A DNA stretch of 64,000 nucleotides from Ectothiorhodospira mobilis (GTDB lineage Bacteria; Pseudomonadota; Gammaproteobacteria; Ectothiorhodospirales; Ectothiorhodospiraceae), in assembly GCF_016584115.1 (NCBI RefSeq), contig NZ_NRSK01000009.1:1-64000 (forward strand), read 5' to 3'. Below are positions 8,685 through 19,459 of this stretch, one piece after another; positions within the stretch are counted from its first letter, which is position 1; every line of letters begins with the position of its first letter. The position numbers and the translations under genes were made by a program. Under the pieces are notes generated by a model that did not search any database, had not been told where the DNA came from, and worked only from the letters and a program-made list of their open reading frames with translations.

Positions 8685-9302
8685 TTAAAGCCGTCCGCCG
8701 CCATGGGGGTTCGGCAGGAAACGGAATTCGAAGGCCGGGGCGTGGGCTCCGGGGTCCTGCACGGAAAGCCCCAGGGAGATGGATTCCCCGGCGGCCAGGG
8801 GCTGGCCGCCGGCCTCCTCCGGCCGGTAGTCGGCGGGGAAGAAACGGCGGGCGGCCACCGGCCGGCCCTGCAGGTCGCGCAGGGTCAGCTCGATCACCGG
8901 GGCGGGCTGGGGGAAGGGGGCGGTGTTCTCCACCACGGCGGTCACCTCCAGGATTCCGGGGCGCTGGGGGAGGGCACGGATGCGCCGCCGGGTCAGGCGC
9001 AGGGCCTCCAGATCCCGGGGCGGCGGCAGGGCGCAGGGCAGGGGGCGGCACAGGGCCCGCACCCCGGGTTCCAGGGCGGGGATCGCCAGCAGGCGGTGGC
9101 GTTCATGGTAGAGGATCTGCCCCGCCAGCAGCAGGATCAGGGCCAGGCAGGCCGTGCCCCAGGCCAGGGTGGCCCCGCGGCCGGGCCCCCCGCCCTGCAC
9201 CGGAAGATCCCGCAGGGCGGGGGGCAGGGATGGGGCCCCGGCCGCCGTCCCGCCAGCGGGCGGGGGGGGTCCCGGAGCGGGTTGGGGTGGGGAGGGGTCC
9301 AT
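8685..9302 (-). CDS. DUF3426 domain protein lacking the zinc ribbon
   Basis: A 205-residue membrane-anchored protein. A Pro/Gly-rich N-terminus of about 45 residues is followed by one transmembrane helix (about 48-64) and a C-terminal DUF3426 domain. Family members at this locus usually begin with an MJ0042-type zinc-finger motif containing two CxxC pairs; none is present here, and the N-terminus is short and proline-rich instead. It lies between prmA and dusB, the conserved position for this family. Its function is not established. Confidence 0.75.
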   Translation of the reverse strand: MDPSPPQPAPGPPPPAGGTAAGAPSLPPALRDLPVQGGGPGRGATLAWGTACLALILLLAGQILYHERHRLLAIPALEPGVRALCRPLPCALPPPRDLEALRLTRRRIRALPQRPGILEVTAVVENTAPFPQPAPVIELTLRDLQGRPVAARRFFPADYRPEEAGGQPLAAGESISLGLSVQDPGAHAPAFEFRFLPNPHGGGRL

Positions 9303-9356
9303 GGCCTGTCTGTTCCCGTGCCGTTGGTCCGCCGGGATCGCGCCCGCGGGACGAGG

Positions 9357-10241
9357 TCAGTCCGTCTCCCGCCGCCGCCCCTCCAGGAGGGTCCAGCCCT
9401 CCTCCTGGTCGGCCACGCCCATGTGGAACCAGGGGTCGTAGGTGGAGATGAGTTCGTCCGCCTGGCGGTCCAGGAGCCCGGCCAGGAGGATGCGACCGCC
9501 CGGCCGGGTGCGCCCCGCCAGGGCGGGGGCCAGGGCCATCAGGGGGCTGGCGAGGATATTGGCCAGGGTGAGGTCGAATACCGCCCCCTCGGGGAGCCCC
9601 TCCGTCTGGTCCAGGTCCAGCTGCCCGGGGGGCACGTGGTTGCGCTCGGCGTTCTCCCGGGTGGCGGTCACGGCCTGGGGGTCGATGTCCACGGCCCAGG
9701 CGTGGCGCGCCCCCAGCTTGAGGGCGCCGATGGCCAGGATGCCGGAGCCGCAGCCGTAGTCCAGCACCTCCAGCCCGGCGGGGGGATGGGCGTCCAGCCA
9801 GCGCAGGCACATGGCCGTGGTGGGGTGGGTGCCGGTGCCGAAGGCCAGCCCCGGGTCCAGGCGGATGTTCACGGCGTCGCTTTGCGGCGCCTCGTGCCAG
9901 GTGGGCACGATCCACAGGCGCTCACCGAAGCGGATGGGATGGAAATCATCCATGCAGGTCCGGACCCAGTCGCGGTCCGGCAGGGCCTCGTGGCGCAGGT
10001 GTTCCGCCGGGATGTCCAGCTGCGCCGCCAGGGCCCCGGTCACCGCGCCGATGTCGGTCTCCCGGGGGAAGAGCCCGGTCACCCACAGTTCGGGCCATAG
10101 GGGTTCCTCCCCGGGCAGGGGTTCCAGCAGGGGCACGTCGCCGGCGTCCTGCAGCATCACCGACAGGGCTCCGTGCTCCAGCAGGGCGTCTTCCACCATC
10201 CCGGAGCGGTCGGCGGTGGCGGGCAGGGTGATCTGGATCAT
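9357..10241 (-). CDS. prmA: Ribosomal protein L11 methyltransferase
   Basis: A 294-residue SAM-dependent methyltransferase that trimethylates ribosomal protein L11. The N-terminal L11-recognition domain is followed by the Rossmann domain, with motif I at VLDYGCGSGILAIGALKLG and the downstream TLANILASPL motif typical of PrmA. Length and gene order (accC-prmA-dusB-fis) are canonical. Confidence 0.95.
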   Translation of the reverse strand: MIQITLPATADRSGMVEDALLEHGALSVMLQDAGDVPLLEPLPGEEPLWPELWVTGLFPRETDIGAVTGALAAQLDIPAEHLRHEALPDRDWVRTCMDDFHPIRFGERLWIVPTWHEAPQSDAVNIRLDPGLAFGTGTHPTTAMCLRWLDAHPPAGLEVLDYGCGSGILAIGALKLGARHAWAVDIDPQAVTATRENAERNHVPPGQLDLDQTEGLPEGAVFDLTLANILASPLMALAPALAGRTRPGGRILLAGLLDRQADELISTYDPWFHMGVADQEEGWTLLEGRRRETD

Positions 10242-10269
10242 GGGGGTCTCCGCCGGCTCGTGCCGGGGT

Positions 10270-11616
10270 TCAGCCGTGGGCCTTGAGGCGTTTTTCCAGG
10301 TAATGGATGTCGGTGCCGCCGCGCCGGAAGGCGGTGTCGCCGATCAGGTCCCGCTGCAGCGGGACGTTGGTCTTGATGCCCTCGATGACGATCTCCGAGA
10401 GGGCGCCGCCCATGCGCGCCAGGGCGATGTCCCGGGTGGCGCCGAAGCTGATGAGCTTGCCGATCATGGAGTCGTAGTGGGGCGGGACCTTGTAGCCGTT
10501 GTAGATGTGGGTGTCCACGCGGACGCCGGGGCCGCCGGGGGCGTGGTACTGGCTGATGGTGCCGGGGGAGGGCATGAAGGTGGCCGGGTCCTCGGCATTG
10601 AGGCGGCATTCGATGGCGTGGCCGCGGATCTCTACGTCCTCCTGGCGGATGCTCAGGGGCTGGCCTGCGGCCACCAGGATCTGCTCGCGCACGATGTCCA
10701 GGCCGGTGACCATCTCCGTCACCGGGTGTTCCACCTGCACGCGGGTGTTCATCTCGATGAAGAAGAACTCGCCGTCCTCGTAGAGGAACTCGAAGGTGCC
10801 GGCGCCGCGGTAGCCGATGCGCTGGCAGGCCTCGGCACAGCGGGCGCCGATGCGCTGGCGCTCCTCCTCGGTGATCCCCGGGGCCGGGGCCTCCTCGATC
10901 ACCTTCTGGTGACGGCGCTGCATGGAGCAGTCCCGCTCCCCCAGGCTGATGGCGTTGCCGTGCTCGTCGGCGATGACCTGGAACTCCACGTGGCGGGGTT
11001 TCTCCAGGTATTTCTCCATGTAGACCGTGGGGTTGTTGAAGGCGGAGGCGGCCTCGTTGCGGGTGAGGGAGATGGCGTTCACCAGGGAGCCCTCGGAATG
11101 GACCACCCGCATGCCGCGGCCGCCGCCGCCACCGGCGGCCTTGATGATGACGGGGTAGCCGATCTCCCGGGCCAGGGCCAGGTTGGCCTCCGCGTCGTCC
11201 CCCAGGGGGCCGCCGGAGCCGGGCACGCAGGGCACCCCGGCCTCGATCATGGCCTCCTTGGCGGAGACCTTGTCCCCCATGAGGCGGATGGTCTCGGCGC
11301 GGGGGCCGATGAAGACGAAGCCGCTGGACTCCACCCGCTCGGCGAAGTCGGCGTTCTCCGAGAGGAAGCCGTAGCCGGGATGGATGGCCTCGGCGTCGGT
11401 GACCTCCGCGGCGCTGATGAGGGCCGGGATGTTCAGGTAGCTGTCCGTGGAGCGGGCCGGGCCGATGCACACCGACTCATCCGCCAGGCGTACGTGCTTG
11501 AGGTCCCGGTCCACATCCGAGTGGACGGCCACGGTCTTGATGCCCATCTCCCGGCAGGCCCGGAGGATGCGCAGGGCGATCTCGCCGCGGTTGGCAATCA
11601 GTATCTTGTCGAACAT
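10270..11616 (-). CDS. accC: Biotin carboxylase subunit of acetyl-CoA carboxylase
   Basis: A 448-residue ATP-grasp enzyme that carboxylates biotin on AccB, the first step of fatty acid synthesis. It starts with the typical [17 protein letters not shown]. The glycine-rich ATP loop ([10 protein letters not shown]), [14 protein letters not shown] and the C-terminal domain are all present. The length matches E. coli AccC. It lies 13 nt downstream of accB in the same operon. Confidence 0.97.
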   Translation of the reverse strand: MFDKILIANRGEIALRILRACREMGIKTVAVHSDVDRDLKHVRLADESVCIGPARSTDSYLNIPALISAAEVTDAEAIHPGYGFLSENADFAERVESSGFVFIGPRAETIRLMGDKVSAKEAMIEAGVPCVPGSGGPLGDDAEANLALAREIGYPVIIKAAGGGGGRGMRVVHSEGSLVNAISLTRNEAASAFNNPTVYMEKYLEKPRHVEFQVIADEHGNAISLGERDCSMQRRHQKVIEEAPAPGITEEERQRIGARCAEACQRIGYRGAGTFEFLYEDGEFFFIEMNTRVQVEHPVTEMVTGLDIVREQILVAAGQPLSIRQEDVEIRGHAIECRLNAEDPATFMPSPGTISQYHAPGGPGVRVDTHIYNGYKVPPHYDSMIGKLISFGATRDIALARMGGALSEIVIEGIKTNVPLQRDLIGDTAFRRGGTDIHYLEKRLKAHG

Positions 11617-11629
11617 GGCTCGCTGGGCC

Positions 11630-12106
11630 TCACTCGATGATGAACATGGGCTCGCCGTACTCCACCGGCTGCCCGTTCTCCACCAGGACCGCCTTGATCA
11701 CCCCGGCCTTGTCCGCCTCGATCTGGTTGAGCATCTTCATGGCCTCGATGATGCAGAGGGTGTCCCCCACCTCCACCTGCTGACCCACCTCGACGAAGGG
11801 CTTGGAGCCCGGTGAGGGGGCGCGGTAGAAGGTGCCCACCATGGGGGCGGTCACCTGATGACCCGGGGGGATGCCGGCATCCTCCTCCCCGGGCTCCGGC
11901 GTTGCCGTGTCGGGGGCCGCCGCCGGGGGCGGCTGCGTAGGGTTGCCGGGGGCCATGAAGGTCTGGGGCATCATGAAGGCCTGTCCGCTGCCACCCTGGG
12001 CCGCCCGGGTGATGCGCACCGACTCCTCGCCCTCCTGGATCTCGATCTCGTTGATCCCGGATTCTTCCAGCAGCTCGATGAGTTTCTTGATCTTTCTGAT
12101 ATCCAT
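11630..12106 (-). CDS. accB: Biotin carboxyl carrier protein
   Basis: A 158-residue carrier subunit of acetyl-CoA carboxylase. An N-terminal helix ([16 protein letters not shown]) leads into an Ala/Pro-rich linker and a C-terminal biotinyl domain with the EAMKM biotinylation motif. It is 13 nt upstream of accC and 5 nt downstream of aroQ, so the three are one transcript. Confidence 0.97.
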   Translation of the reverse strand: MDIRKIKKLIELLEESGINEIEIQEGEESVRITRAAQGGSGQAFMMPQTFMAPGNPTQPPPAAAPDTATPEPGEEDAGIPPGHQVTAPMVGTFYRAPSPGSKPFVEVGQQVEVGDTLCIIEAMKMLNQIEADKAGVIKAVLVENGQPVEYGEPMFIIE

Positions 12107-12111
12107 GGTGC

Positions 12112-12555
12112 TCAGCTCAGGGTTGTCTGGTGGATCGCCGCTTGCAGCGCCAGGGTGTAGCCGTGGGGGCCGAGGCCGATGATCACGCCGGCGGCCACGT
12201 CCGAGAGATAGGAGCGGTGCCGGAAGCGCTCGCGGGCGAAGGTGTTGGACAGATGCACCTCGATGAAGGGGATGCCCACCGCCAGCAGGGCGTCGCGCAG
12301 GGCCACGCTGGTGTGGGTGAGGCCACCGGGATTGATCAGGATGAACTCCACCCCTTGCTCCCGCGCCGCGTGGATGCGGTCGATGAGGGCGTGTTCGGCG
12401 TTGGACTGGAAGGCGTCCAGGTGATGACCCTGCTCCCGGGCCTGCTGCTGGAGTGCCGCGACGATCCTGTCCAGGCCCTGATGGCCGTACACGCCGGGCT
12501 CACGGATGCCCAGAAGGTTCAGATTGGGACCGTTGAGCAGGAGGAATCGGGCCAT
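12112..12555 (-). CDS. aroQ: Type II 3-dehydroquinate dehydratase
   Basis: A 147-residue shikimate-pathway enzyme that converts 3-dehydroquinate to 3-dehydroshikimate. The start [17 protein letters not shown], the [10 protein letters not shown] loop and the EVHLSN motif are characteristic. The ATG at 12555 gives the family length; a longer in-frame ORF starting at 12768 adds 71 unrelated residues and was rejected. It is the first gene of the acc-prmA-dusB-fis operon, whose promoter should lie in the AT-richer stretch around 12700-12770. Confidence 0.95.
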   Translation of the reverse strand: MARFLLLNGPNLNLLGIREPGVYGHQGLDRIVAALQQQAREQGHHLDAFQSNAEHALIDRIHAAREQGVEFILINPGGLTHTSVALRDALLAVGIPFIEVHLSNTFARERFRHRSYLSDVAAGVIIGLGPHGYTLALQAAIHQTTLS

Positions 12556-12788
12556 GGGCGCTCGCACACTGGGACATTGCCGAAGGAGGGGCCGCCCCGG
12601 CAGGACACGACGGCGCGTGCATCGCGCGGATGAACGGGAACCTCCCCCAAGAGGTGTGCGGGATTGTGCCTCAAGCGCCGGGTGGTGTCCAGCGCAACGG
12701 CGATGATTCCCGGATTTTGAAAGAAGTTTGCCGCATATTCCCAAAAATTTGTGACGGAAAACGGGCAATCCCGAGTGCGGGGGTGGGT

Positions 12789-13319
12789 TCAGAGCAGGGG
12801 CGCCAACTCCCTCTCCAGGGTCTGGCGGTGCAGGCGGCCCACATGGATATACCGCACCTTGCCCTCCCGGTCCAGCAGGACGCTGTAGGGCAGGCTGCCA
12901 TGGGGATTGCCGTAGGCCCGCGCCACCTCACCGGCCCGGGGCTCGCCGCCCACCAGCACGGGGAAGTTGATGCCGTGGTCCCGGGCAAATTCCGCCGCCG
13001 CATCGGGGTCATCCAGGGCCACGCCGACGATGGTCAGCCCGGCGTCCCGGTGGGTCTTCTGCATCTCCACGAACAGGGGGATCTCCTTGCGGCAGGGCGG
13101 GCACCAGGTGGCCCAGAAGTTCACCAGCACCACACGCCCGTTCCACTCCCCGATGCGGCGCGGAGTGCCCTCCAGGTCCGGCAGGGTGAAGGCGGGGGCC
13201 TGCGCCCCCTGCATCCCCTCGCCGGCGAGGGGGGCCGCACTGGCCGGAGCCATGAACAAGGGAGCCATGGACCAGGCGGCCAGGAGAAGGGAAAGGAGAC
13301 GGATGGGGCGTTTGGCCAT
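12789..13319 (-). CDS. TlpA-like thiol:disulfide oxidoreductase
   Basis: A 176-residue exported or membrane-tethered thioredoxin-fold protein. The N-terminal hydrophobic segment (about residues 8-28) acts as signal or anchor. The AhpC-TSA/TlpA domain carries the active site WCPPC in the phrase [14 protein letters not shown]. Proteins of this type reduce disulfides in the periplasm, for example for cytochrome c maturation, and receive electrons from DsbD. It lies 39 nt downstream of dsbD on the same strand, which fits that partnership. Confidence 0.88.
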   Translation of the reverse strand: MAKRPIRLLSLLLAAWSMAPLFMAPASAAPLAGEGMQGAQAPAFTLPDLEGTPRRIGEWNGRVVLVNFWATWCPPCRKEIPLFVEMQKTHRDAGLTIVGVALDDPDAAAEFARDHGINFPVLVGGEPRAGEVARAYGNPHGSLPYSVLLDREGKVRYIHVGRLHRQTLERELAPLL

Positions 13320-13358
13320 GGCGGATTTCCGTGCTTGCGGGGATGGGGGGTTGCGGGA

Positions 13359-15239
13359 TCAGCCGGGGTCGCGGGTGGGGCCCAGGGCGGCATGCAGATG
13401 CTGCAGAAAGGCCTCGGCATCCTTGTACCCCACGAGGCGATGATGGCGGCGCTCCTCGCCGCGGGCATTGAAAAAGATCATGGCGGGAGGGCCGAAGAGG
13501 TCGAAGGAGCGCATGAGTTCACGATGGGCCCGGCTCTGGGCGGTGACGTCCGCCTTCAGCAGCCGCACCCCGGAGAGGGCCCGGACCACCTCCGGGTCCT
13601 GCAGGGTGGTGCGGGCCATGTGGGTGCATTCCACGCACCAGTCGGCATAGAAGTCCAGCAGCACCGGCTGCCCCGCCGCCCGGGCGGTCTCCAGGGCCTG
13701 TTCCAGTTCCTCCGGGTCGTTCACGGCCTGGAAGCGCAGTTCTGCCCCCTGCCGGTCCCCCTGGTCCGCGGCGGTGAGGCCTTCCAGGGGATGGAAGGGG
13801 TCGCGGGCGCCGGAGGCGGCCCCCACCAGGAGGAGGATGCCGTAGACCAGGATCACCAGACCGAGCCCCTTCCACAGGGCCCGCCAGCCGCGGTTCCCCT
13901 CGGGAAGAGGGCTTGCGGCCCCCATGTAGACCCCGCTGACCATGAGCAGGGCGGCCCAGAGGAAGAGGGTCAGGGTCGCCGGGGCCACCCGCTCCAGCAG
14001 CCAGATGGCCATGGCCAGCAGCAGCACGCCGAAGACGGCCTTGACCGTGTCCATCCAGGCCCCCGCCCGGGGCAGCAGGCTGCCGGCGGAGGTGCCCAGG
14101 ATCAGCAGCGGCAGACCCATCCCCAGGCTCAGGCTGAACAGGGCCAGCCCGCCCAGCACGGCGTCGCCCGTCTGGCTGATGTAGAGCAGGGCCCCCACCA
14201 GGGGGGCGGTGACGCAGGGGCCCACGATGAGGGCCGAAAGGAACCCCATGACGGCCGCCCCCACCAGGGTGCCTCCCTGCTGGCGGTTGGAGAGGGCGGA
14301 CAGGCGCGTCTGCAGGGCCGCGGGCATCTGCAGGTCGTAGAAGCCGAACATGGACAGGGCCAGGGCGATGAAGATGATCACGAAGCCGCCGATGACCCAG
14401 GGATTCTGCAAGGCAGCCTGCAGGTTGGCCCCCGCCAGGCCCGCAAACACCCCGGCCACGGTGTAGGTGACCGCCATGGCCAGCACGAAGGCCAGGGAGA
14501 TGGTGAAGGCCTTGCGTGGGGTGAGTGTCTTCTGTCCCAGGATGATGTTGGACAGGATGGGGATCATGGGGAAGACGCAGGGGGTGAAGGTGAGCAGCAG
14601 GCCGAAGCCGAAGAAGGCCAGCAGCACCAGCCCGAGGTTGTCCTGGGCCAGCTGGGCCGCGATGCGGTCCTGTTCCGTGGCGGGGGCGGGGCGCGCGCCG
14701 TCTTCCGGCGTGGCGGGATCCCCCCTGGTTGCGCCGCCCGCCTGGGTCGGGGGGGTGTCCAGGTCCACGGAGACGGTGTGCACCTGGGGGGGGTAGCAGA
14801 CCCCCGCGTCCGCACAGCCCTGGGCCCGCAGCGTCAGCTCCAGGGTATCCGGGGCCCCGGCGGCACGGGACAGGGGCAGGACGATGTCCAGTTCCCCGCG
14901 GTAGGTTTCCACCTGGCCGAAGAACTCATCCTCCTTGATCTTTCCTTCTGGGCGGCGGGGTTCCCCCAGCTGGATGCCGGAGGTTTGGGAGGTGAATTCG
15001 AACCCATGGCCGTAGAGATAATAGCCATCGGCGATGTCCCAGTGGACCATCACGGTGTCGTCCCCGCCGGGTTGCACCTGGAGTGCGAAGGCCTTCTCCG
15101 GCGGCAGCAGATCCTCCGCCGCCGCCACCGCGGGCAGGGCCAGGACCAGCAGGTACAGCAGGGCCGTCAGGATCATCCGGGGCGGCATCAGGGCCGGTGG
15201 GGTGATCCGTTTCCTTGGCAGATGGGGCAGTCGGGTCAT
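13359..15239 (-). CDS. dsbD: Thiol:disulfide interchange protein DsbD
   Basis: A 626-residue inner-membrane protein that passes electrons from cytoplasmic thioredoxin to periplasmic partners. All three parts are present. An N-terminal periplasmic domain has cysteines in CADAGVCYPP. A central eight-helix domain has the redox cysteines in TPCVFPMIPI and GPCVTAPL. A C-terminal thioredoxin domain has DWCVECT. A signal peptide follows the start, and its exact first codon is uncertain because several in-frame Met codons exist upstream of it. The start overlaps the cutA stop by 4 nt. Confidence 0.95.
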   Translation of the reverse strand: MTRLPHLPRKRITPPALMPPRMILTALLYLLVLALPAVAAAEDLLPPEKAFALQVQPGGDDTVMVHWDIADGYYLYGHGFEFTSQTSGIQLGEPRRPEGKIKEDEFFGQVETYRGELDIVLPLSRAAGAPDTLELTLRAQGCADAGVCYPPQVHTVSVDLDTPPTQAGGATRGDPATPEDGARPAPATEQDRIAAQLAQDNLGLVLLAFFGFGLLLTFTPCVFPMIPILSNIILGQKTLTPRKAFTISLAFVLAMAVTYTVAGVFAGLAGANLQAALQNPWVIGGFVIIFIALALSMFGFYDLQMPAALQTRLSALSNRQQGGTLVGAAVMGFLSALIVGPCVTAPLVGALLYISQTGDAVLGGLALFSLSLGMGLPLLILGTSAGSLLPRAGAWMDTVKAVFGVLLLAMAIWLLERVAPATLTLFLWAALLMVSGVYMGAASPLPEGNRGWRALWKGLGLVILVYGILLLVGAASGARDPFHPLEGLTAADQGDRQGAELRFQAVNDPEELEQALETARAAGQPVLLDFYADWCVECTHMARTTLQDPEVVRALSGVRLLKADVTAQSRAHRELMRSFDLFGPPAMIFFNARGEERRHHRLVGYKDAEAFLQHLHAALGPTRDPG

Positions 15240-15556
15240 GGGCGTGTGGTGTCCTCTATCCAGTGCAGGTAGCCCTCGAGGCCATGGGTGATGGGGACCG
15301 CGATGATCTCCGGGAGTTCATAGGGATGCTCCTCCCGCAGGCCCTCCTGCAGGGCCTCGTAGCACTCCGCCCGGGACTTGATGAGCAGGACGTGCTCGGC
15401 ATCCTCTTGGATCTCCCCCTCCCAGGCATACACGGAGGTGGCCGCCGGCAGGATGGTCACGCAGGCGGCCAGGTGCCGTTCCACCAGCAGGGCGGCGATC
15501 TCCCGGGCACGGGCCTCATCGTCCAGGGTGGTGATGATCAGCAGCGGTTCACTCAT
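15236..15556 (-). CDS. cutA: Divalent-cation tolerance protein CutA
   Basis: A 106-residue trimeric protein linked to tolerance of copper and other divalent metals; its biochemical role is still unclear. The LLIITTLDDEARAREIA start, the ACVTILPA segment and the C-terminal YLHWI phrase are typical. The ATG at 15556 has a strong GAGGAG site upstream; a longer in-frame start at 15595 was rejected. It overlaps dsbD, the gammaproteobacterial cutA-dsbD arrangement. Confidence 0.93.
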   Translation of the reverse strand: MSEPLLIITTLDDEARAREIAALLVERHLAACVTILPAATSVYAWEGEIQEDAEHVLLIKSRAECYEALQEGLREEHPYELPEIIAVPITHGLEGYLHWIEDTTRP

Positions 15557-15638
15557 GGCGTTTCTCCTCGGGGGTGGGGTGGCGTCATGGTGCACCGCCC
15601 CGGGGGGCGGCTCAAGCCATGGCGCAGGCCCCGGGGGG

Positions 15639-16190
15639 TTACTCGCTTTCCTTCAGAAAGGCCTCCAGGGATTGGTCCCGGTAGTGGCCTTCGGCCACGT
15701 AGCGCCCCAGTTCCAGGAAGGGACCGGGGCCGTCGGTGGTGCCGGTGTGGCGGGCGATGGGTTCCCCCTCCAGGTCGAAGAACAGGAACACGGGGGTGAC
15801 GTGCACCCCGTGGGTCTCGGCCCATTCCCGCTCGGTGGTGGTCCGGCCCTGGAAGTCGGTGATCTCCAGGGCCCCTTCCACGTCGACGGCGAAGCTGGCG
15901 AAGTGGGCGTTGTAGTAGTCCTGGACCTTTGGCCGGTCCAGTACCTCCTCCTTCATGTGGCGGCAGTAGGGGCAGCCGTCCATCTCGAAGAAGATCATGA
16001 CGGCCTTCTTGCCTTCTTCCCGCGCCATGGCCAGTTCCTCCCGGAAGTCCCCGAAGGTCATGCCAAAGAGGTGTTCGTAGGGATCCCGCTCCTGGGCCGG
16101 GGCCTGCAGGGGCAGGGCCGTGGCCAGCAGCAGGAGCAGCAGGGCGGTCAGCCGGGTGAGGGGGGTGTGTCGGCGGGGGGAAGGGATCAT
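15639..16190 (-). CDS. Periplasmic thioredoxin-fold protein (CPYC)
   Basis: A 183-residue exported protein. A cleavable signal peptide (a Leu-rich core, then ALPLQAPAQ) is followed by a thioredoxin-like domain with the active site DGCPYCRHMKEEV. The family (thioredoxin_2/SoxW-like) reduces or oxidises periplasmic thiols. The ATG has AGGAGCC upstream. It is the first gene of the unit that continues with cutA, dsbD and tlpA, and is divergent from fxsA. DsbD two genes downstream is a plausible electron donor. Confidence 0.82.
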   Translation of the reverse strand: MIPSPRRHTPLTRLTALLLLLLATALPLQAPAQERDPYEHLFGMTFGDFREELAMAREEGKKAVMIFFEMDGCPYCRHMKEEVLDRPKVQDYYNAHFASFAVDVEGALEITDFQGRTTTEREWAETHGVHVTPVFLFFDLEGEPIARHTGTTDGPGPFLELGRYVAEGHYRDQSLEAFLKESE

Positions 16191-16273
16191 ATCGGCTCCT
16201 CCGGTTCGGTTTGATATTTCTCAAGGGTATAACACCATAACCGAATCCGGATTTCCAGGGCCGGCCTGCGGTT

Positions 16274-16303
16274 TACGGCCTGACCCCGGCGCTGTTATAA
16301 GGG
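16274..16303 (+). promoter_or_regulatory. Putative sigma-70 promoter of fxsA
   Basis: TTTACG at 16274-16279 is separated by 18 nt from TATAAG at 16298-16303. A TG one base before the -10 hexamer makes it an extended -10. It lies 27 nt upstream of the fxsA start. Prediction from sequence only. Confidence 0.45.
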
Positions 16304-16329
16304 TGAAAAACCCGAGGTACCGCATCGTC

Positions 16330-16848
16330 ATGCCCATCTTCCCGCTCCTGTTGATCCTGTTCTTCACCATCCCCTTGGTGGAGATCTACATCCTGATCCA
16401 GGTGGGCGGGGTCATCGGGGTCTGGCCCACCGTGGGTCTGGTGGTGTTCACCGCCGTGCTCGGGGCCTTCCTGCTCCGGCGCCAGGGTCTGGCCACCCTG
16501 ACCCGCATGCAGCGCAGCCTGGATCAGGGGCAACTGCCGGCCACGGAACTGGTGGAAGGGGTCTTTCTGGTGTTCGGCGGGGCCCTGTTGCTCACCCCCG
16601 GTTTCTTCACCGACGCCCTGGGTTTTGCCTGCCTGATCCCCGCCACCCGCCGCGTCATGGCCCGCTGGCTCATGAGCAAGGGGGTGTTTGTGGCCCGCGG
16701 CCATGTGCACCAGGCCTATACCCGCCGCCGGGGCCCGTATCCGGGGGGCGAGAAGGGTCATACCATCGAAGGGGAGTGGGAACGGGAGCCCGACTCCCGG
16801 GATTCCGTGGCACCGCCACGGGACGAGGAAGGCGACCGTCGCCACTGA
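16330..16848 (+). CDS. fxsA: FxsA family membrane protein
   Basis: A 172-residue inner-membrane protein. In E. coli FxsA (YjeG) overproduction suppresses F-plasmid exclusion of phage T7; its normal function is unclear. The start MPIFPLLLILFFTIPLVEIY, three or four hydrophobic helices and the 'GALLLTPGFFTDALG' segment are diagnostic. A charged tail of about 50 residues follows. The ATG at 16330 was chosen over an upstream in-frame start. Its position just upstream of groES is the usual one in gammaproteobacteria. Confidence 0.92.
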   Translation: MPIFPLLLILFFTIPLVEIYILIQVGGVIGVWPTVGLVVFTAVLGAFLLRRQGLATLTRMQRSLDQGQLPATELVEGVFLVFGGALLLTPGFFTDALGFACLIPATRRVMARWLMSKGVFVARGHVHQAYTRRRGPYPGGEKGHTIEGEWEREPDSRDSVAPPRDEEGDRRH

Positions 16849-17028
16849 TCCGCCCGCCCGGGGAGGCCGGCAGGGGCGCCCCCAGCCTTGTTGCAGCCCC
16901 CGTTCGTCCCGGTTCCCGGGCATGTCCCTGATCCCTCCCTCGTCAGGCCCCATCCCCCGTATCCGTATCCATTGGCAGCCGGGCCTGCAGGGTCCTGCCC
17001 GGTTGCGTTCCGTTTTGTCCGCGCCCCC

Positions 17029-17056
17029 TTGACATCCCACAGGTCATTACTATCAT
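17029..17056 (+). promoter_or_regulatory. Promoter of groES-groEL
   Basis: A perfect -35 hexamer TTGACA (17029-17034) is followed after 16 nt by TATCAT (17051-17056). The CIRCE operator begins at the last base of the -10 box, so HrcA binding would block polymerase. It lies about 90 nt upstream of the groES start. Confidence 0.8.
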
Positions 17057-17082
17057 TGGCACTCACCAACGGGGAGTGCTAA
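17056..17082 (+). promoter_or_regulatory. CIRCE operator (HrcA site)
   Basis: TTGGCACTC, a 9-nt spacer, then GAGTGCTAA. This matches the CIRCE inverted repeat (TTAGCACTC-N9-GAGTGCTAA) with a single substitution in the left arm. It overlaps the start of the groESL transcript and predicts HrcA repression relieved by heat. hrcA itself is not in the window. Confidence 0.93.
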
Positions 17083-17147
17083 CAGCGCCCCGGGGATCCG
17101 CAGACCCTCAAACCGTCCAATCGACAACTCTTAAGGAGTCAAGGCCC

Positions 17148-19143
<1,996 letters not shown>

Positions 19144-19185
19144 GCCCAACCCCCCGCTGTACCCAAGCGGCCGTAAGGCCCTCGC

Positions 19186-19210
19186 GAAGCCCCGCCCCGT
19201 GCGGGGCTTC
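19186..19210 (+). terminator. Hairpin after groEL
   Basis: GAAGCCCCGC (19186-19195), loop CCCGT, GCGGGGCTTC (19201-19210) form a perfect 10-bp stem 42 nt after the groEL stop. The following bases (GTCATTATAT) are only moderately T-rich, so it is a probable but not ideal intrinsic terminator. The remaining roughly 250 nt up to the OmpA-family gene hold no feature I can name. Confidence 0.65.
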
Positions 19211-19459
19211 GTCATTATATGCCCCCGCCCCCGGGCCGACAGCGGGACGCGAATGCTCTATCCTCTAGGTCACCGCCCCTGTGCCGTCGCTGCTCCCGCG
19301 ACGCGGGCATGGGGCAATGTCGACCGGTTCCGCCCAGGGGGCATGCCCTGGCCGCGGGACCGCTCAGGGAACGCAGTCCGAGGCGCCATGGACCGATGGC
19401 GCACGGGCGGAATCGGGCTGTTCACACCAACCCGCTCGAATCGTGAAGGAGAAAAGAAG

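Noticed and set aside
12556-12788. Possible gene or terminator between tlpA and aroQ
   Set aside because: Only an AT-richer stretch likely to hold the aroQ operon promoter; no defined boxes or stable hairpin.
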